Origin: Apophysomyces variabilis
Taxonomy: Eukaryota > Mucoromycota > Mucoromycetes > Mucorales > Mucoraceae
DNA: 64,000 bases
Assembly (NCBI GenBank): GCA_002749535.1
Contig: MZZL01000039.1
Location: forward strand, 266,035-330,034
Direction: 5' to 3'
Position numbers and translations under genes: made by a program. This document shows, piece after piece, positions 1-11,995 of this stretch; the stretch's first letter is position 1, and every line of letters begins with the position of its first letter. The notes under the pieces are model-generated. The model searched no databases and was not told the DNA's origin. It was given only the letters and a program-made list of their open reading frames with translations.

Positions 1-1377
1 GTCGGCTCCTTATAACCAACTTGATCAATGATATTCAACATTCGTTCAGGTAAACCAGATTCTTCCCATGAACGAATAGGACGAGGTATACCACCACCTA
101 CAACAGTATGAGTTACTTCTTTAGGAGAGCATTATTAGCTACCTTTTGTCGTGATATTGAAGTCTTCCTTGAAAATACGCCAATCTCTTTCCACCATCTG
201 ATCCAATGGTTTCTCAGACCAGTGACGTTCGTCAAATCTAGTCTTGGCTTCCTTTCTCTTGTTCATCTCAACCAATTCCCTATCACCATGTATTAGTGTT
301 ATAATCAACCTGACCGTCAAACCGTATACGTACGCTGCTCTTTCTTGCTCCTCTGTTGTTCGTCGCTCTTTCAGCATGCGACTGTAGAACTCGGATTGCT
401 GTTTTTTCTGCTCTTTGATGTCGATTCCAGCAATATGACCACGCCCAAACATTTGGGCGTTATGCTTACTAGCATATAGTGGATTGAAATCATACGAGGT
501 GTCTTCTCCTGCGTCCCAATCAAAGACGAACTTGCGCTCATTCATACGGCGGATCTTTCTCTTTTTTCGTTCGCCTCCAAAATAACGTTCCTAAGAAGAT
601 CGTCTTAGTTATTTATTTATCTACTGCCTTTGTACATACCCGAATAGCCTGTTTCTCTTTATCATTGAGCTCCGTCTCTTGGTCCTCCGAATCGACAGTC
701 GAATCCCGTTCACGCCTTCTATCGTCCCGTTGCCGTGAGTCATATCGGTCAGATCGTCTATCTCTGTTATCACGATCATAGCGAGAATAACGTGATTGAT
801 CTTGCAACTTTCGATATTCGTCTTCTGCCTTTATGTCAAATTCTCTTCTGGCTTGTCGCTCCTCTTCCTGTTTTCTTCGTAATTCTTCTACCTCTTTTTG
901 CCGTTTCTCTAATGCAAGCTTAGCACGCTCTTCTTTCGTCAGGAATTTGGGCTATATATTGTTGATTAATACCCAAATGAGTGAACAGTACAACCGACAA
1001 ACCTTGTCTGCTTCTTTCTTCGCCATCTCTTTCTTCTCTAAAAGTTCTTCTATGGAAACAGGCACTCTTTTCTTAGGCTGTTCTTCGGTTTTATCTTCTT
1101 CCATCATTGTAGCTTCATTTTTCTCTTCAATTTCAACCTTTTTGCCGTCAATTGGACGATCGGATCGTTTGTCATCTCTCAAACGATCATCACGATCATG
1201 CCTCGGTTTTTCACGTTTGTCGGTACGTCTACCGTTGTATCGCGACTCGTATCTATCATAATTTCTGTCTCGATCGTAAGAATCGGAAGCACTACGGCGT
1301 ACAGGAGATCGAGAGCGTGAGTAAGGACGGGTGGGCATAGTCAAAGGGAAACTTGGAAAGTCAGGCTGCGGCTCCAT
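1..1377 (-). CDS. PRP28: Pre-mRNA-splicing ATP-dependent RNA helicase PRP28/DDX23 (N-terminal part, cut by window edge)
   Basis: DEAD-box helicase of the U5 snRNP that exchanges U1 for U6 at the 5' splice site (family knowledge). Only the N-terminal part is in the window. Exons on the minus strand are 1377-1003, 951-640, 590-143 and 97-1; introns of 51, 49 and 45 nt have GT-AG ends. The protein starts with an Arg/Ser/Asp-rich RS-like region, then a charged coiled segment and the family-specific block [14 protein letters not shown] followed by FDERHW and [16 protein letters not shown]. It continues in the last exon with [17 protein letters not shown] and VGYKEP, the start of the Q-motif. The core helicase motifs lie outside the window. 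The first in-frame ATG is at 1377; a second at 1338 ([15 protein letters not shown]) is equally plausible. The short intron 98-142 gives the continuous TTKGGGIP reading expected of the family. Confidence 0.93.
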
Positions 1378-1639
1378 GCCATCACTAATGCTGTTGCAGC
1401 CACTTAGATCACGTGATTTAACGAGCAAAGAGAAAAGAAACGGTGCACGTCTTTCTCTTTTAATTTTGGAGCGTCTGCCCTCTGCACATGTTACGCAAAT
1501 TCGTTAACGGTTGCTATGCAACCTAATATGTTATCCCTTATTTGCATTGTTTTTTCCTAATAACTATAATAAAACAACAAGTGTTTGCAAGTAACATGTT
1601 TTAAATCCTCTGTCATAGGTCCTGTTGTAAGGGTACGCT

Positions 1640-3044
1640 TTAAGCTCGTCCTTTACCATTAATGACGATCCTGTAGTGTGCTCTCCCATCTATCATGTTC
1701 TGCACTCCACGATTGACTTCATCCAATGAGTTTCCCACCGTTTCAATCCAAGGCCGCACGCCTTTTTGGCTGGCAAATGATAGCATTTCTCTTACATCTT
1801 CGTTGCTGCCAACGAAGCTACCGACCAAAGATATATGGCGGTAAACAAAAGGTACCGGGGATATAGAAAGTGGCTGTTCGGGAACATCAAACAGTACGCA
1901 TTTTCCATGCAACTTGATCAGTTCCAGCAAAAGACTCCAGTTGGTTGATTTGCCAGATCCACAAACAAGCAAATAATCGACACACTGCAGGTATTCTTTT
2001 GGCACAGAGTCTTCGATGACAACAAAGTCTGAAGCACCCAATTGCTTCGCTTCATCCGCTTTGGACGTCGAAGACGAAAAAGCAATGATCCGTTCGCATT
2101 CCTTCGCTTTAGCCCATTGTATCTATCAGCAGTTTCCACGTTTAGCACTTATGGAACGTACTAGGAACGAGTAACAAACCGCTAGATGTCCTAAACCTCC
2201 AATGCCGACAACACCCACTGATGACTCTTTGCCGATATTGTAATGCTTAAAAGGAAGATAGCTATAGATATTATTGTGAGAAAGGCGAATATGCTGTGTG
2301 CGAAATACATACGTTGTCAAACCTGCACAGAGACTGATAATATATATCACTTAGTGAAATAGCTCAAGAAGAATGGAAATGAATACCCACAGAGGTGCAC
2401 CAGCTACGCTGTCAATGTTCTCCGGGATCTTAAATGCCCATGCTGCTTGAACTCTCACCTTTTCTGCGTAGCCCTGTTTAGTCCTTATGTTAATACTTAC
2501 AATGGCAAGTTCCTTAACTTACTCCATAGGTTGTAAAGCCTTTGTAACTACCATTATAAGTGGTAACTTTCAACGAACAGAACTGCCCGTTTTCGCTCTT
2601 GCATTCGGAGCAATCACCGCAGCTTCGGCATACAGGACTTACACCGACACGGTCACCTAATTGCAGTTCCGAAACTGCCGATCCAACAGCGGTAATGGTT
2701 CCAATGAATTCGTGTCCTGGAATGAGGGGATACGTGGCCCGCTTCCATCCCTGAAAGGTAATACAGGTCTACGCTTAGATTTCCTCATTTTCTTTTTGCC
2801 TCATTCCTCTTTCAACGTACGTTAGTCAATTGATGGATATCCGATCCGCAACTACCAAAGAAGTTAAGGCATGTAAACCTTGGGTCTGTAGGACTTACAT
2901 TCCGCATGCCTCTACATGTACTTCTACTTCGTCTTCTTCCAGAGGTCGTGGTTCGAATTTGAACGATTGAAGATACGTGTCTTTGTTGCCTGGGACGACA
3001 GGTTGCAATGCTGCATATCCGGTAAATTGGTCTGTGTTGGTCAT
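1640..3044 (-). CDS. Zinc-dependent NADP alcohol dehydrogenase, cinnamyl-alcohol dehydrogenase/ADH6 type
   Basis: Medium-chain dehydrogenase of about 357 residues, probably a cytosolic NADP(H)-dependent aldehyde/alcohol oxidoreductase. Exons: 3044-2899, 2851-2821, 2750-2523, 2473-2391, 2333-2313, 2261-2180 and 2122-1640, total 1074 nt. Visible motifs are CGICGSDIHQL (catalytic zinc Cys), GHEF (zinc His/Glu), the four-Cys structural zinc loop CRSCGDCSEC...FC, and the Rossmann motif GIGGLGHLA. The order and spacing match CAD/ADH6/YahK proteins. The start ATG at 3044 gives a typical N-terminus (MTNTDQFTGYAAL). Two of the seven exons are only 31 and 21 nt, so automatic annotation could easily break this gene. 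The physiological substrate cannot be told from sequence. Confidence 0.92.
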
Positions 3045-5395
3045 GGAAACCGTACGAAGGCGTGTTTATTGCAATCTGAGGTCTGATGACTTGTTTCAGG
3101 GGTCCGGATACTATATCTTTTTTTTTTTAGATATCACATTTTCACCCCTGATATTTTCCTTTTGCCCAAAGCAGAGGCCACATATCGCGCTTGCAGCTTA
3201 GCTGTTCTGATATTGACGTTATTGATGCACGCACACTATGGCTCTAGTTTGCTCAAAACTCAAGAACGGCAGAAATAATTTCTTTGAGTTCAGTGAACCG
3301 CTCGAAAAATCCGTTTAATCACGTACCACAAATGTAACCATCTGAATCTTTAAAAGAACTCATGTTTGTAGTGCTGATATTTTGTCAATTTCGATCTTGA
3401 GACAGCGAAAAAGATGCTACTCCACATCGATTGGACCACAGAGACTGACATATTTCGTAAAGATCCTTGGATGCAATGACCTCGCTATCCCAAAACGTAG
3501 CGCAGACTTTAGATACAAAAACACGGTGATGAACAACGACGTCTGTTGTCTGTACCTTCTCTGACGATCGTTGATGGCATAGGCTACAGAATTAGCAAAA
3601 CCATATCGTTACCAGCTATACACTCAGGCAAGCAAAAACAAAATACATCCATATCTTTAACTGAGATTGACAAGTGCCCATCTATGGTTAAAACTAAACT
3701 TGGAATGCTTCTCTCTCCACTTCAGCCTGCCCCAGAGTTTTCCTACGAACCCTGAAAGGTGATTTTTATACTCATATTGCTCTGTTGACCTACCAACCCG
3801 CTTATGAAAGCAATCAACTGCATCTACCTTTTGTTGCTGATGTTGATCTTCTGTTTTCTTCAGCGGGCGAGTTTAATGTTTATAGCCCTGATCTCACAGC
3901 CGATGTTGGTCGTTGGATGTTCCTGCAAGGTGTAGTTTATGCGCAGTTTTTCTGGCTGTAGTAAAGGAAAATGTCGCACGCATTTCATGAACTTCTGTAT
4001 TGCGTGATGATTTTTGACGCTGTCCTGTACGTTTTTGCTTTTTTCGTTTGCGATTCCCTTTCTTTTTCCCAACGATTTCGCTATGTATGCTTTTTCGACG
4101 GCGATCACTACCCTTTTCGACCATTAATAAATATTTGCAAGTTTCTCCTTAGTTCGCTGCCTGCCATGGTAATGATAAAGATGATTTTGGCCTCTGGCAA
4201 CGTGATAACAGTTGAAAAGGTCTTGTTGTTGCACAAAGAAGTAGTGCGAAGAGAGATCTCGCTTCCACGTTTGTGGAAGAAGGTCATCTTCTTTTCGTCG
4301 ACTAGTCCATAACCCCTTTTTTTGTCTTTTAGCCCTTTCTTTTGCCTTTTGCCTTTGTTATCTTGCGATCTTTGCTTTTCTCTTTTCTTCTATTATTTCG
4401 TTTTGTTTCGTTCCGTTCTCTTCGCGATATTTGATAGCCGCTTCCCTTCTTAATAACATTTGACCTAAACAAAATGATTGATTCATGCAAAATGTCAATG
4501 TCATTGTATCTGCAGAGCGTTGTACTAAAAGCACGTTGTTGGCAATTCAGCAAAACAAGATAAATTGTCTTGCATATATCGTTGACGTCCGATTTCTTTA
4601 GTTTATGTTGTAGTCGTATGATTTCATGCTTTGCCTTTTCTACAGTAAACCCTCCTTAACTTCAATCTTCGTTAATTCCAACCCTCGCCTATCTTCAATC
4701 ATTTTGAGATTCTCAAAGAACGCCTCACTAATTTTCAAGATTTTATGCCTATGGGAGGTTGAAATAGAATCCAGGTCTTTTTTTTATAACAAATTTTATA
4801 TTAAATTGTACTAAAGTAGGATCAGTAAATACAGTTTATTGTTTGAAAATATCAAGCAGTTAAACTTTTTTTATTTAGTACTGCAGTAAAAACCGTAGCT
4901 GGATTAGACAGCTTGCAACTCATGGCGAGGTGTGAATAAGTGGCTGCTTAATGACTAGCTAATGCTTGATAGTGTCAAGTGCTTTTTACTCTAATGCAAG
5001 TTGTTGCACTTCTTCGTTAATTTCAACCCCCATACATTTTCCATCAATGGACTCTAACCAAGTGCAAAGCCCTTTTCATACTTTTTTGCTTTATTATAAA
5101 TCGCTCAGAGCTTCTGCGCATGACAGAAGAATGAATTTACTGTGTTTATTCCTATTTGTCTGCGTGTTTCTATTTTTTATTTGCGGACTGGGATTCAAGT
5201 TTTTGCGGAATCCAAAAAATGCTTTTGCATGATTGGATGAAAATATTTGCGGTCAGACTACCCTTCTTTTCGTACAGTCGTGTCTATGTTCACAATCACT
5301 GAGATAGTTTGTTTCAAACCACAGCAAGACGAGTTTATTTAAAGAAGTGGTTCTCTATTTTTGCATCTGAAGAAAAAGCCTTCAGAGTGTCTGAT
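3045..5395. other. Intergenic region, no gene supported
   Basis: About 2.3 kb between the alcohol dehydrogenase start and the transposase remnant. Several 60-110 codon open frames occur on both strands but lack codon or domain character. A pyrimidine-rich tract lies near 4315-4420, and AT-rich DNA fills 4740-4880. I see nothing that supports a gene; decayed mobile-element DNA is possible because a transposase fragment adjoins it. Confidence 0.5.
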
Positions 5396-5660
5396 TCATC
5401 CTTGACAGTGTGAGCGCTTTACTTTTCGCGCTGCTTGAACAATACGCTCTTGAACGTTATCGTCAACTCGTAAGGGCTCCCTTCTTACCCCAGCTTTCAC
5501 TTTGGCCCAAAACTCTTCTATTGCGTTGAGAAAGGGAGAATAGAGAGGATAGAGACATTTGTATCCTCTTTCTTCGACCAACTGCTTAACCTTGACTGGT
5601 GTATGAATGGGTACATTATATATGACAAGATACTAAGCGTTCATTCCATGGCAATCCAAT
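5396..5660 (-). pseudogene. Remnant of a Tc1/mariner (IS630-type) DDE transposase, C-terminal part
   Basis: The minus strand reads NVPIHTPVKVKQLVEERGYK followed by YSPFLNAIEEFWAKVKAGVR, the hallmark C-terminal block of IS630/Tc1-mariner transposases (the PYSPxLNPIExxW region, with the third catalytic acidic residue in IEEFW). The expected Asp-Asn just before VPIH reads Tyr-Asn, the expected PPYSP is altered to PLYSP, and a TGA stop follows HCQG where the family usually carries Trp. No intact upstream catalytic core or terminal inverted repeats were found. This is a decayed fragment; weaker transposase-like DNA may extend toward about 6060. Confidence 0.72.
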
Positions 5661-6906
5661 CTCTTGTGATTGCCTAATAGACAAAGTATAAGATATAATA
5701 GAAAAAAAGGAGAACATAGCGACATTCAGGGAAAATAAATGTGGAATATAAGCCAATACAATTGAGCAGAACCGGAATTGGGTACCATTGCCCAGACAGC
5801 TTCTGATACCATAACTGACAGAAACGGAGATGATAGTATCAATGACGTATAGAAACGAACGAAGAGGGTTTACCTCCTCTACAGATGTCCCATTCTGTTC
5901 AAGATCTTTTATCAGACTGAGTCCATTTTTACTCTAGGAAAACTATTGTCTTATCTCTGAATTGTTGTCATCCATAAGACATCCATCGATTTCTTATCCA
6001 TGACTGTGATTTTAGGCTTCAGTGACCCGAGCAATATAAACGCGAAGGGACAACATCTTTTCAATTCTTTGGCTCTGTTATCCAAAACATCCCCGGTATG
6101 TACTTCGCATTTGATCATATGTACAGAATGACTGATATCCCTCTTCTGTAGCCTTTAGCCTGCATGACCTCTGTTGCGAGCCACCTTGGTTGTGTGAGTA
6201 AGCTCCCTGCACTCCACTAGGTAAGTGAAAAAGAAATGTTGTCTGTTTATGCACAGTGTCATTCATTACCTTCTGCTTCCAAGTCCTCGCTAGGTGTTGC
6301 ATCGCTTCAAGTCCTCTGCAGTGCGTTACCTTCAACCGGCCACTCATGGAAGCCGTGTCTCTCTCTCTCTCGCCGCTCCCACCAATACAGGTGCGGGGCC
6401 GGCCCCTGGCTTTGGGCAGGATTACCCTTCGGGGTAAGTAAAAAAGATGTCAAGCTATCCTTCCATTTACTAACCATGAACGTATTTTTACGCTGCTCGA
6501 ATGAATTTTGTGTCCACGGAAGGGCCAAGTTGAGGTAAGTAGAATATATTTCCCGCATAATCCTTTGGCTAATGACGCATATTTATATCCCTTTTAGCGC
6601 TAACTTGATCCTTGCATGGACGCAAAATTTATTTAGAGTAGCGTAAAAAATTGTTCAATAAACAGTATGATCAATTTACTAAATTTCAGTTCAACTTGAA
6701 ATTTCTCTGTAAATTGTCAATGATGCATGTCATTGAACTAAATGGAAGTCTTTTCATCCTTTTGACCTCGGAAACAGGATGCAAACAGTGACACAAATTT
6801 AGTCCATTTTGGCAAGACCCATTTTAGCTTTGGTGGTCACGGCGACTACTGGTTGATTTGAAATGGCGATAATCACTTCGTTGGCCCTCCCTTCCCCTTA
6901 ACCCTT
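5661..6906. other. Intergenic region with CT repeat and short perfect hairpin
   Basis: No gene is supported. A short CT microsatellite lies near 6358-6371. The stretch at about 6426-6439 can fold as TACCC, loop TTCG, GGGTA, a UUCG-type tetraloop hairpin if transcribed. The part nearest 5661-6060 may be further transposon debris. The last few hundred bases are the promoter side of the mannosyltransferase gene. Confidence 0.4.
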
Positions 6907-8697
6907 ATGTATACCTTGAGCAAACTACGATTGGGAAAAGCGTTACCCCTAGCAATTATAGCATTCTTTCTGATCTGCACATTTACGTTCCAGTATAATG
7001 CGCAACTCAAGGCTTTGATCCTGTCTGGGGATTCATCACAAGATGCAGAAGCCCTAAAACGGTTGATAGAAGAAGAAAGAAAGAAAAATGGGGAGGAACC
7101 CAGCGGCAACAGTATGACGCCGTCAGCACAAGACTTATTAAACAAATACAGGAATGTCTTGGAGCCTGGTAAGCCTTGGATATCGATTCAAGCCAAAACT
7201 AAGGTACCGAATATACACTAGTCTTGAACGCTGCCGATCCAGACATGACCTTGCTTCAAAAGTCACACGATATTGCTATTCCCAACACTATCCAACCTTG
7301 GAGAGGTAGATTAGTTTTGGAACGTATGTTGTACAGTCGCACTAACTTGAATAGAATCCGACATGGAATTTATAAAAACACCCATTGGCCAATCATTGTT
7401 TTCGGAGCTACTATTAAATCCAGAGGATACACCGAGCTTCAGAGAACTCACTTTCTGGCAACGTATCTTCAAGTCGCTCTATCTGTATCTCGATCCCATC
7501 ATCGGGCAAGGGATTGATGTAGCCTCGCATCCGAAATACAAAGAAATCTGGACTCTTTATAATCGATTGGAAACAGTTATCTATCCTTGGCTGCATTTGC
7601 GATGGAAAAGCGCATTCGATATCAACAACGACGTGTCAGGAAGAGGCATTGTTATCTGTATAGGCAATCACCAATTTCAGTACGCAGCTACAGCTATTCG
7701 TAGCATTCGAGAGGTTCTTGGTTCAACTCTTCCAATTGAAGCCTTTTACATCAGAGACGACGACCTCACCGAACTGCGACGTAGTTATCTCGAAACAGAG
7801 TTCACCAATGTCCGCACCGTCAAGCTGGTAGATCATATCGACGACGATTATACCCAATTCGGTGGATGGTCTATTAAGCCCTACGCTATGCTGGCAAGCA
7901 GCTTTAGAGAGGTCATTCTAATCGATGCCGATGTCTATTTCTTCCAAAAGCCAGATACGTTGTTCGATGATGTTGGCTATCAGAAAACAGGAAGTTTGTT
8001 CTTCTATGATCGTACCCTTTTTCCCGGTTGGGATCTCGGCAAAAAATGGCTTCAGACCTTTTTGCCCACAATGAGTTCCCATGTGACAAATACACGATGG
8101 TGGCGTTTGACTTCAGCGCATGAGCAGGAATCAGGTGTTGTTGTCATCGACAAGAAGAAGTCTCTGTTAGGTTTATTAGCAAGCTGTAAGATGAATGACA
8201 AACAAGAGCGTGACTTAGTGACCTATAAGCATGTCCACGGTGATAAAGAGGTAAATACAACGGAAATATTTGAGTTTGCTTGAATTGACCATTAAGGCAA
8301 CTATTAGACCTTCTGGATTGGATATGAGATGGTACAGACTCCTTATGCCTTTGTGAAATCCTATGGTGCAGTTATTGGCGCTCTTGGCGACGCTGGAGCT
8401 GCTGATAATGTGTGTGGTAACCAGCTTCATATGGACGCTAATGACCAGCCTTGGTGGTGGAACGGTGGCTTGGTCCGCGACAAATACAAAATCCCAGATC
8501 GATACCTGACATTCACGCATTATGCAGAGGGCGAAGATTGGGATTTCGACACCTCCTGTGTCAAAAACACTGACAAGATCAAAAAATTCACTGATGAACA
8601 GCACCAGATTGCCCTTTCCTATGTTGAACTTGACAAGCAACGCAAGAAAGATGAGGACAGAATTAATAACGGCTCATGGCAACCAAGATCCACATAG
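6907..8697 (+). CDS. MNN1-type alpha-1,3-mannosyltransferase (Golgi, type II membrane protein)
   Basis: Putative Golgi mannosyltransferase of the Mannosyl_trans3/MNN1 family, about 543 residues, which adds mannose from GDP-mannose to protein glycans. Exons 6907-7168, 7222-7305, 7355-8250 and 8308-8697 sum to 1632 nt. A short cytosolic Lys/Arg-bearing tail precedes a hydrophobic anchor (about residues 14-31, LPLAIIAFFLICTFTF), then a charged stem. The catalytic domain shows the start of the nucleotide-sugar fold, SIKPYAMLASSF, and the DxD motif in VILIDADVYFF, followed by ESGVVVIDK and, across the last intron, ETFWIGYEM, all typical of MNN1 proteins. The second intron (7306-7354, 49 nt) was preferred to a 31-nt alternative using an internal GTATGT because its size matches the other introns. 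It probably acts in cell-wall mannoprotein synthesis. Confidence 0.9.
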
Positions 8698-9385
8698 ATT
8701 ACATTGAAGAGATGCAGTCTGAAGCTGAACAAACAAACAAAGAAACAGATATACATAGACACATATACATACAGATAAACAAGCAAAAAGCCATTTCGGG
8801 GTTTTAATGCGATATTCTAGCGCATAAACGTAAAACCGACGGAGCATGACAAATGGGATATTAAATATCTATTTAGCTGGTTTCAACAATGTAGTTCGGT
8901 TGTTATATTGAATGATTATGAACAAGGAATACGGAGTTGCAGGTAATATCTAGGGCATTTAGGCCAATGCACGCAAGTGTCCGGATCAACTTGCATTTAC
9001 CCTGCTTTGTCCTGATTGAGCCAAAAGAAAATAAGGAAATGGGTTACTATAAACATGGTTTATGCTTTTGTCATTTTTTGAGTATGATATAAGAAACAAA
9101 CCAAACGACGAATGAGTTGACTGTGCGTAAGCAGTACATACAGAATATACGAAGTTTCTTCGTTGCCTACCACTGATCCCGTCTAATAACCGTAGAAAAG
9201 ACCTGTATCCTTTAACCTGCAAGTTACAATAACCCCCATACTTCGGAAGGGTTGCGCAAACTATCGAGAGATGTGTTCCGAAGGGGAAAAAGGATGATAC
9301 ATTCATGCACACTGATTGTGCCTTATTTCTCCCTTCTTTTTCCGATTTTCCTCTTTCTATTTCTGCTACTTTTCTCTGCTTAAAT
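8698..9385. other. Intergenic region between mannosyltransferase and Rho GTPase
   Basis: About 690 bp holding the 3' end of the mannosyltransferase transcript and the upstream region of the Rho gene, with a pyrimidine-rich leader just before the Rho start (9325-9380). An open frame on the opposite strand (8986-9480) has no recognisable protein character. Confidence 0.5.
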
Positions 9386-10239
9386 ATGCTATGTGCTAGA
9401 GAAAATAAGCCTATACATCGTAAGATCGTCGTTTGCGGGGATGGTGCTTGTGGGAAGACATCGTTGCTGTCCGTATTCACGAGAGACTACTTTCCACAAG
9501 TAAGAGATACCCACATCTTTCTGATAGTCATTCAGCTGATACTTGGATGATGATGAGCAGGTATATGAGCCAACAGTATTCGATAACCATGTCAAAGATA
9601 TAACAGTCGATGGTCACGAAGTAGAACTATCATTATGGGATGTAGCAGGTAGGAAGGGGTTCGTATTTCGAAGTCCTACTAGCGCATGTTATGGGGAAGC
9701 AGACTGAGAAACTACCGGTTTAGGACAAGAGGAAAGCGACCGGGTTCGGATGCTGTCTTATGAAAATACACATGTCGTTATGCTATGTTTCTCTGTGGAT
9801 GACAAGGATTCTTTGGAGAACATTGTTCACGAGTGGTTGGACGAAGTAACAAATCACTGTCCAGATGCCAAGTTGGTTCTAGTAGCCCTTAAATGCGACT
9901 TACGAGATGATCCTTTAGTAGGACGTCATCGTGCTGATCCAGTCATGTACGAAGAGGTAATAAGAGTTCCTGTATCGTTTTCAAGGCTAAGTCCGTTCAG
10001 GGTGTGGCAGTGGCGCGGAGCATTAATGCCGTCCGTTACCTTGAATGCTCAGCTATGCATAACCGTGGTGTCCATGAATGTTTCGAACAAGTTGCTAGGG
10101 TTGCTATGACCGGTAAGTAAGAAAGGGTAACAAAAGAATACAAGAGGTCTATATCAGAGCGATGCATGCTTATATTACAATTATGATAGTGAAACTCAAA
10201 AATTCATATAATCCACATAGAGGATGTGTTATTTTATGA
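9386..10239 (+). CDS. RHO3: Rho-family small GTPase, Rho3-like
   Basis: Membrane-anchored molecular switch; Rho3 acts in polarised exocytosis and actin organisation in fungi (family knowledge). Exons 9386-9499, 9561-9648, 9724-9956, 10001-10112 and 10190-10239 give 198 residues. The P-loop is GDGACGKT (residues 18-25); effector region VYEPTVFDN; switch II reads DVAGQEESDR where most Rho proteins have DTAGQEE; then LVALKCDLRD (NKxD-type motif with T/N replaced, as in Rho) and YLECSA. The last 50-nt exon encodes the C-terminus ending in the CaaX box CVIL, predicting geranylgeranylation. The DGACGKTSLL and FTRDYFPQVYEP wording is closest to Rho3. The start at 9386 is preferred over an upstream in-frame extension because it gives the usual short N-terminus before KPIHRKIVV. 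Confidence 0.92.
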
Positions 10240-10792
10240 AATCAACTCCGTTGTATTTGTCTTTCTTTTCACCATCTTATAGCAACCAAACATTGTTCTT
10301 ATATCGAGATCTTAATGCATGCTGACCTTCCAATCTCTTCTCACCATGCCTTTGGATGGCCCCTGTGTCGCGCTGCTTTGACTGATATTTTTCTTTGCAT
10401 TTGGTCGTATTATCTGGGAAAACATAGCAACAATTGTCGTGATCCTGCTTCTCTTGAAACCCAACTGATTTATTCATAGATTTTGATAGCTTTTGTTTAT
10501 TACAAAACGCAAAGGTCATGTCACGAAAGTAGCAGCATCAACTCAATGTATCAACACCGGTCCATCCATGCAGGCTGTAAGCCTTAATGCTAAGACTGTG
10601 TTCGGACTTGCGCATGGAAATAGTCCAGCTGAAAAGAGGTGGCCAAACGCAGTGTGTATCTAAGCATTCGTAGAAGCAGAGTTTAAACCTCTTTATGCGT
10701 TGCTGTGAGCAAGCAAATAATAGTAAGTATTTTATTGCTATCTCACACTTCTCAGAGACTATGATCGATAGACAGTTTCAAATTTTAAGAGG
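10240..10792. other. Intergenic region between two convergent genes
   Basis: Holds the 3' ends of the Rho3-like gene (plus) and the homoserine dehydrogenase gene (minus). No further gene or RNA was recognised. Confidence 0.5.
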
Positions 10793-11995
10793 TTAAAATC
10801 CTTCCACGCGCTCTTGGATCTTGAGCAAATCGGAATAAATACCAAAGGCAGTGACGGCGGAACCAGCGCCAGCACCCTGAATGATAAGGCCGTTAGGGAA
10901 GTATTCGGTGTTGAATTTGATCATGTTGTCGCTACCCTGCAGCGATCCAAATGGATGAGAAGCAGGATATCTAAAATGAGAGGTTCAGTTAAACTACTCT
11001 TCATTTGGGGGTTACCAAGCTTACTTCATCAGTTTGACGCTGCTGTTGCCGCCTTTAAGGTCAACGAGACCAACGTAACGTAAAACCTTGCCCTCTTTCT
11101 TGGCCTCCTCATTCAACTTTGCAAAATGATCGTCAAATTCGGGTAATTTTGTCATGAACTCTTCAGCGCTAGCAATGTTTTGCAATGGCTCTGGAACAAT
11201 GTTCTCCACGGGAAGTGTGGATAAATCAAGATCCAAACCGGCCAAGCGACCACAAATGGTGACCTATGTACGGGAAAGTCAGGGATATGACTAAGGTGAA
11301 ATGCAATGAGATGTTATAGATAGACAAACCTTACGGGCAACGTCCATGCCGTTCATGTCGTCTCTTGGATCAGGCTCGGTATAGCCAAGCTCCTTAGCCA
11401 CCTTCACAATCTCAGAGAAGCTCTTACCACTTTCGGAGGTCAGAGACGAGAAGTTGTTGAAGAGATAGCTTAGAGTACCAGAGAAGGTACCTTCGATTTG
11501 GTGAATCTTATCTCCAGTCTTGACAAGATCGTTCAGGGTTGCAAGGATAGGAAGACCAGCACCCACGGTAGATTCGTGATAAGCCAAAGGAACGCGTCCA
11601 GAGCCACCCATATTGGCAGCCAGACTCTTGATCTCTTTGTACAGCGAAAGATCACCAGAGAAACCTTTTTTGTTGGGTGTGACGACACTGATACCGGCCT
11701 TCAACCATGCGGGATACAATTTTGCAACCGCGTCTGAAGCTGTGCAATCAACGATAACACCATGTTCTGGCGACTGGGCGATGTACCTAGCAAATGCATC
11801 GAGATCCGAGGGAACACCATTGGCGAGGTCTGTTTTCCAGTTAGCCAAGTCGAGGACCGCGTAGTCATTCGACATGACCATTTTCTTCGAGCTGGTCAAG
11901 CCAACCACTTTCAGGCGCTTAGCACCTGTAGCTTTGAGCTGATTCAAAAGCTCGGAACCTACAAGACCGACGCCAACAATGCCAATGTTCACCAT
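10793..11995 (-). CDS. HOM6: Homoserine dehydrogenase
   Basis: Reduces aspartate semialdehyde to homoserine with NAD(P)H, the branch point for threonine, methionine and isoleucine synthesis. Exons 11995-11330, 11263-11025 and 10970-10793 give 360 residues, the size of the monofunctional fungal enzyme. The N-terminus has the nucleotide-binding motif GIVGVGLVGSE; TPNKKGFSG carries the conserved lysine region; GLPILATLNDLVKTGDKI and EGTFSGTLSYLFN form the family signature; EPDPRDDMNGMDVARK follows and crosses the first intron cleanly into VTICGRLAG. No fused aspartokinase is present, as expected for fungi. The start is the ATG of MVNIGIVGVG, with no in-frame upstream alternative. Confidence 0.96.

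Noticed and set aside
6426..6439. Perfect UUCG-type hairpin considered as a structured RNA
   Set aside because: A single five-pair stem is expected by chance in 64 kb and has no neighbouring conserved structure.
6236..6558. Overlapping 80-100 codon frames on both strands
   Set aside because: They arise from a CT repeat and GC-rich hairpin; composition is not protein-like and no family fits.
7324..7354. 31-nt intron starting GTATGT in the mannosyltransferase
   Set aside because: Too short compared with the other introns; the 49-nt intron from 7306 ends at the same acceptor and keeps the frame.
9957..9985. 29-nt intron in the Rho3-like gene
   Set aside because: Using the acceptor at 10000 (44-nt intron) gives the conserved YEEGVAVAR reading instead.
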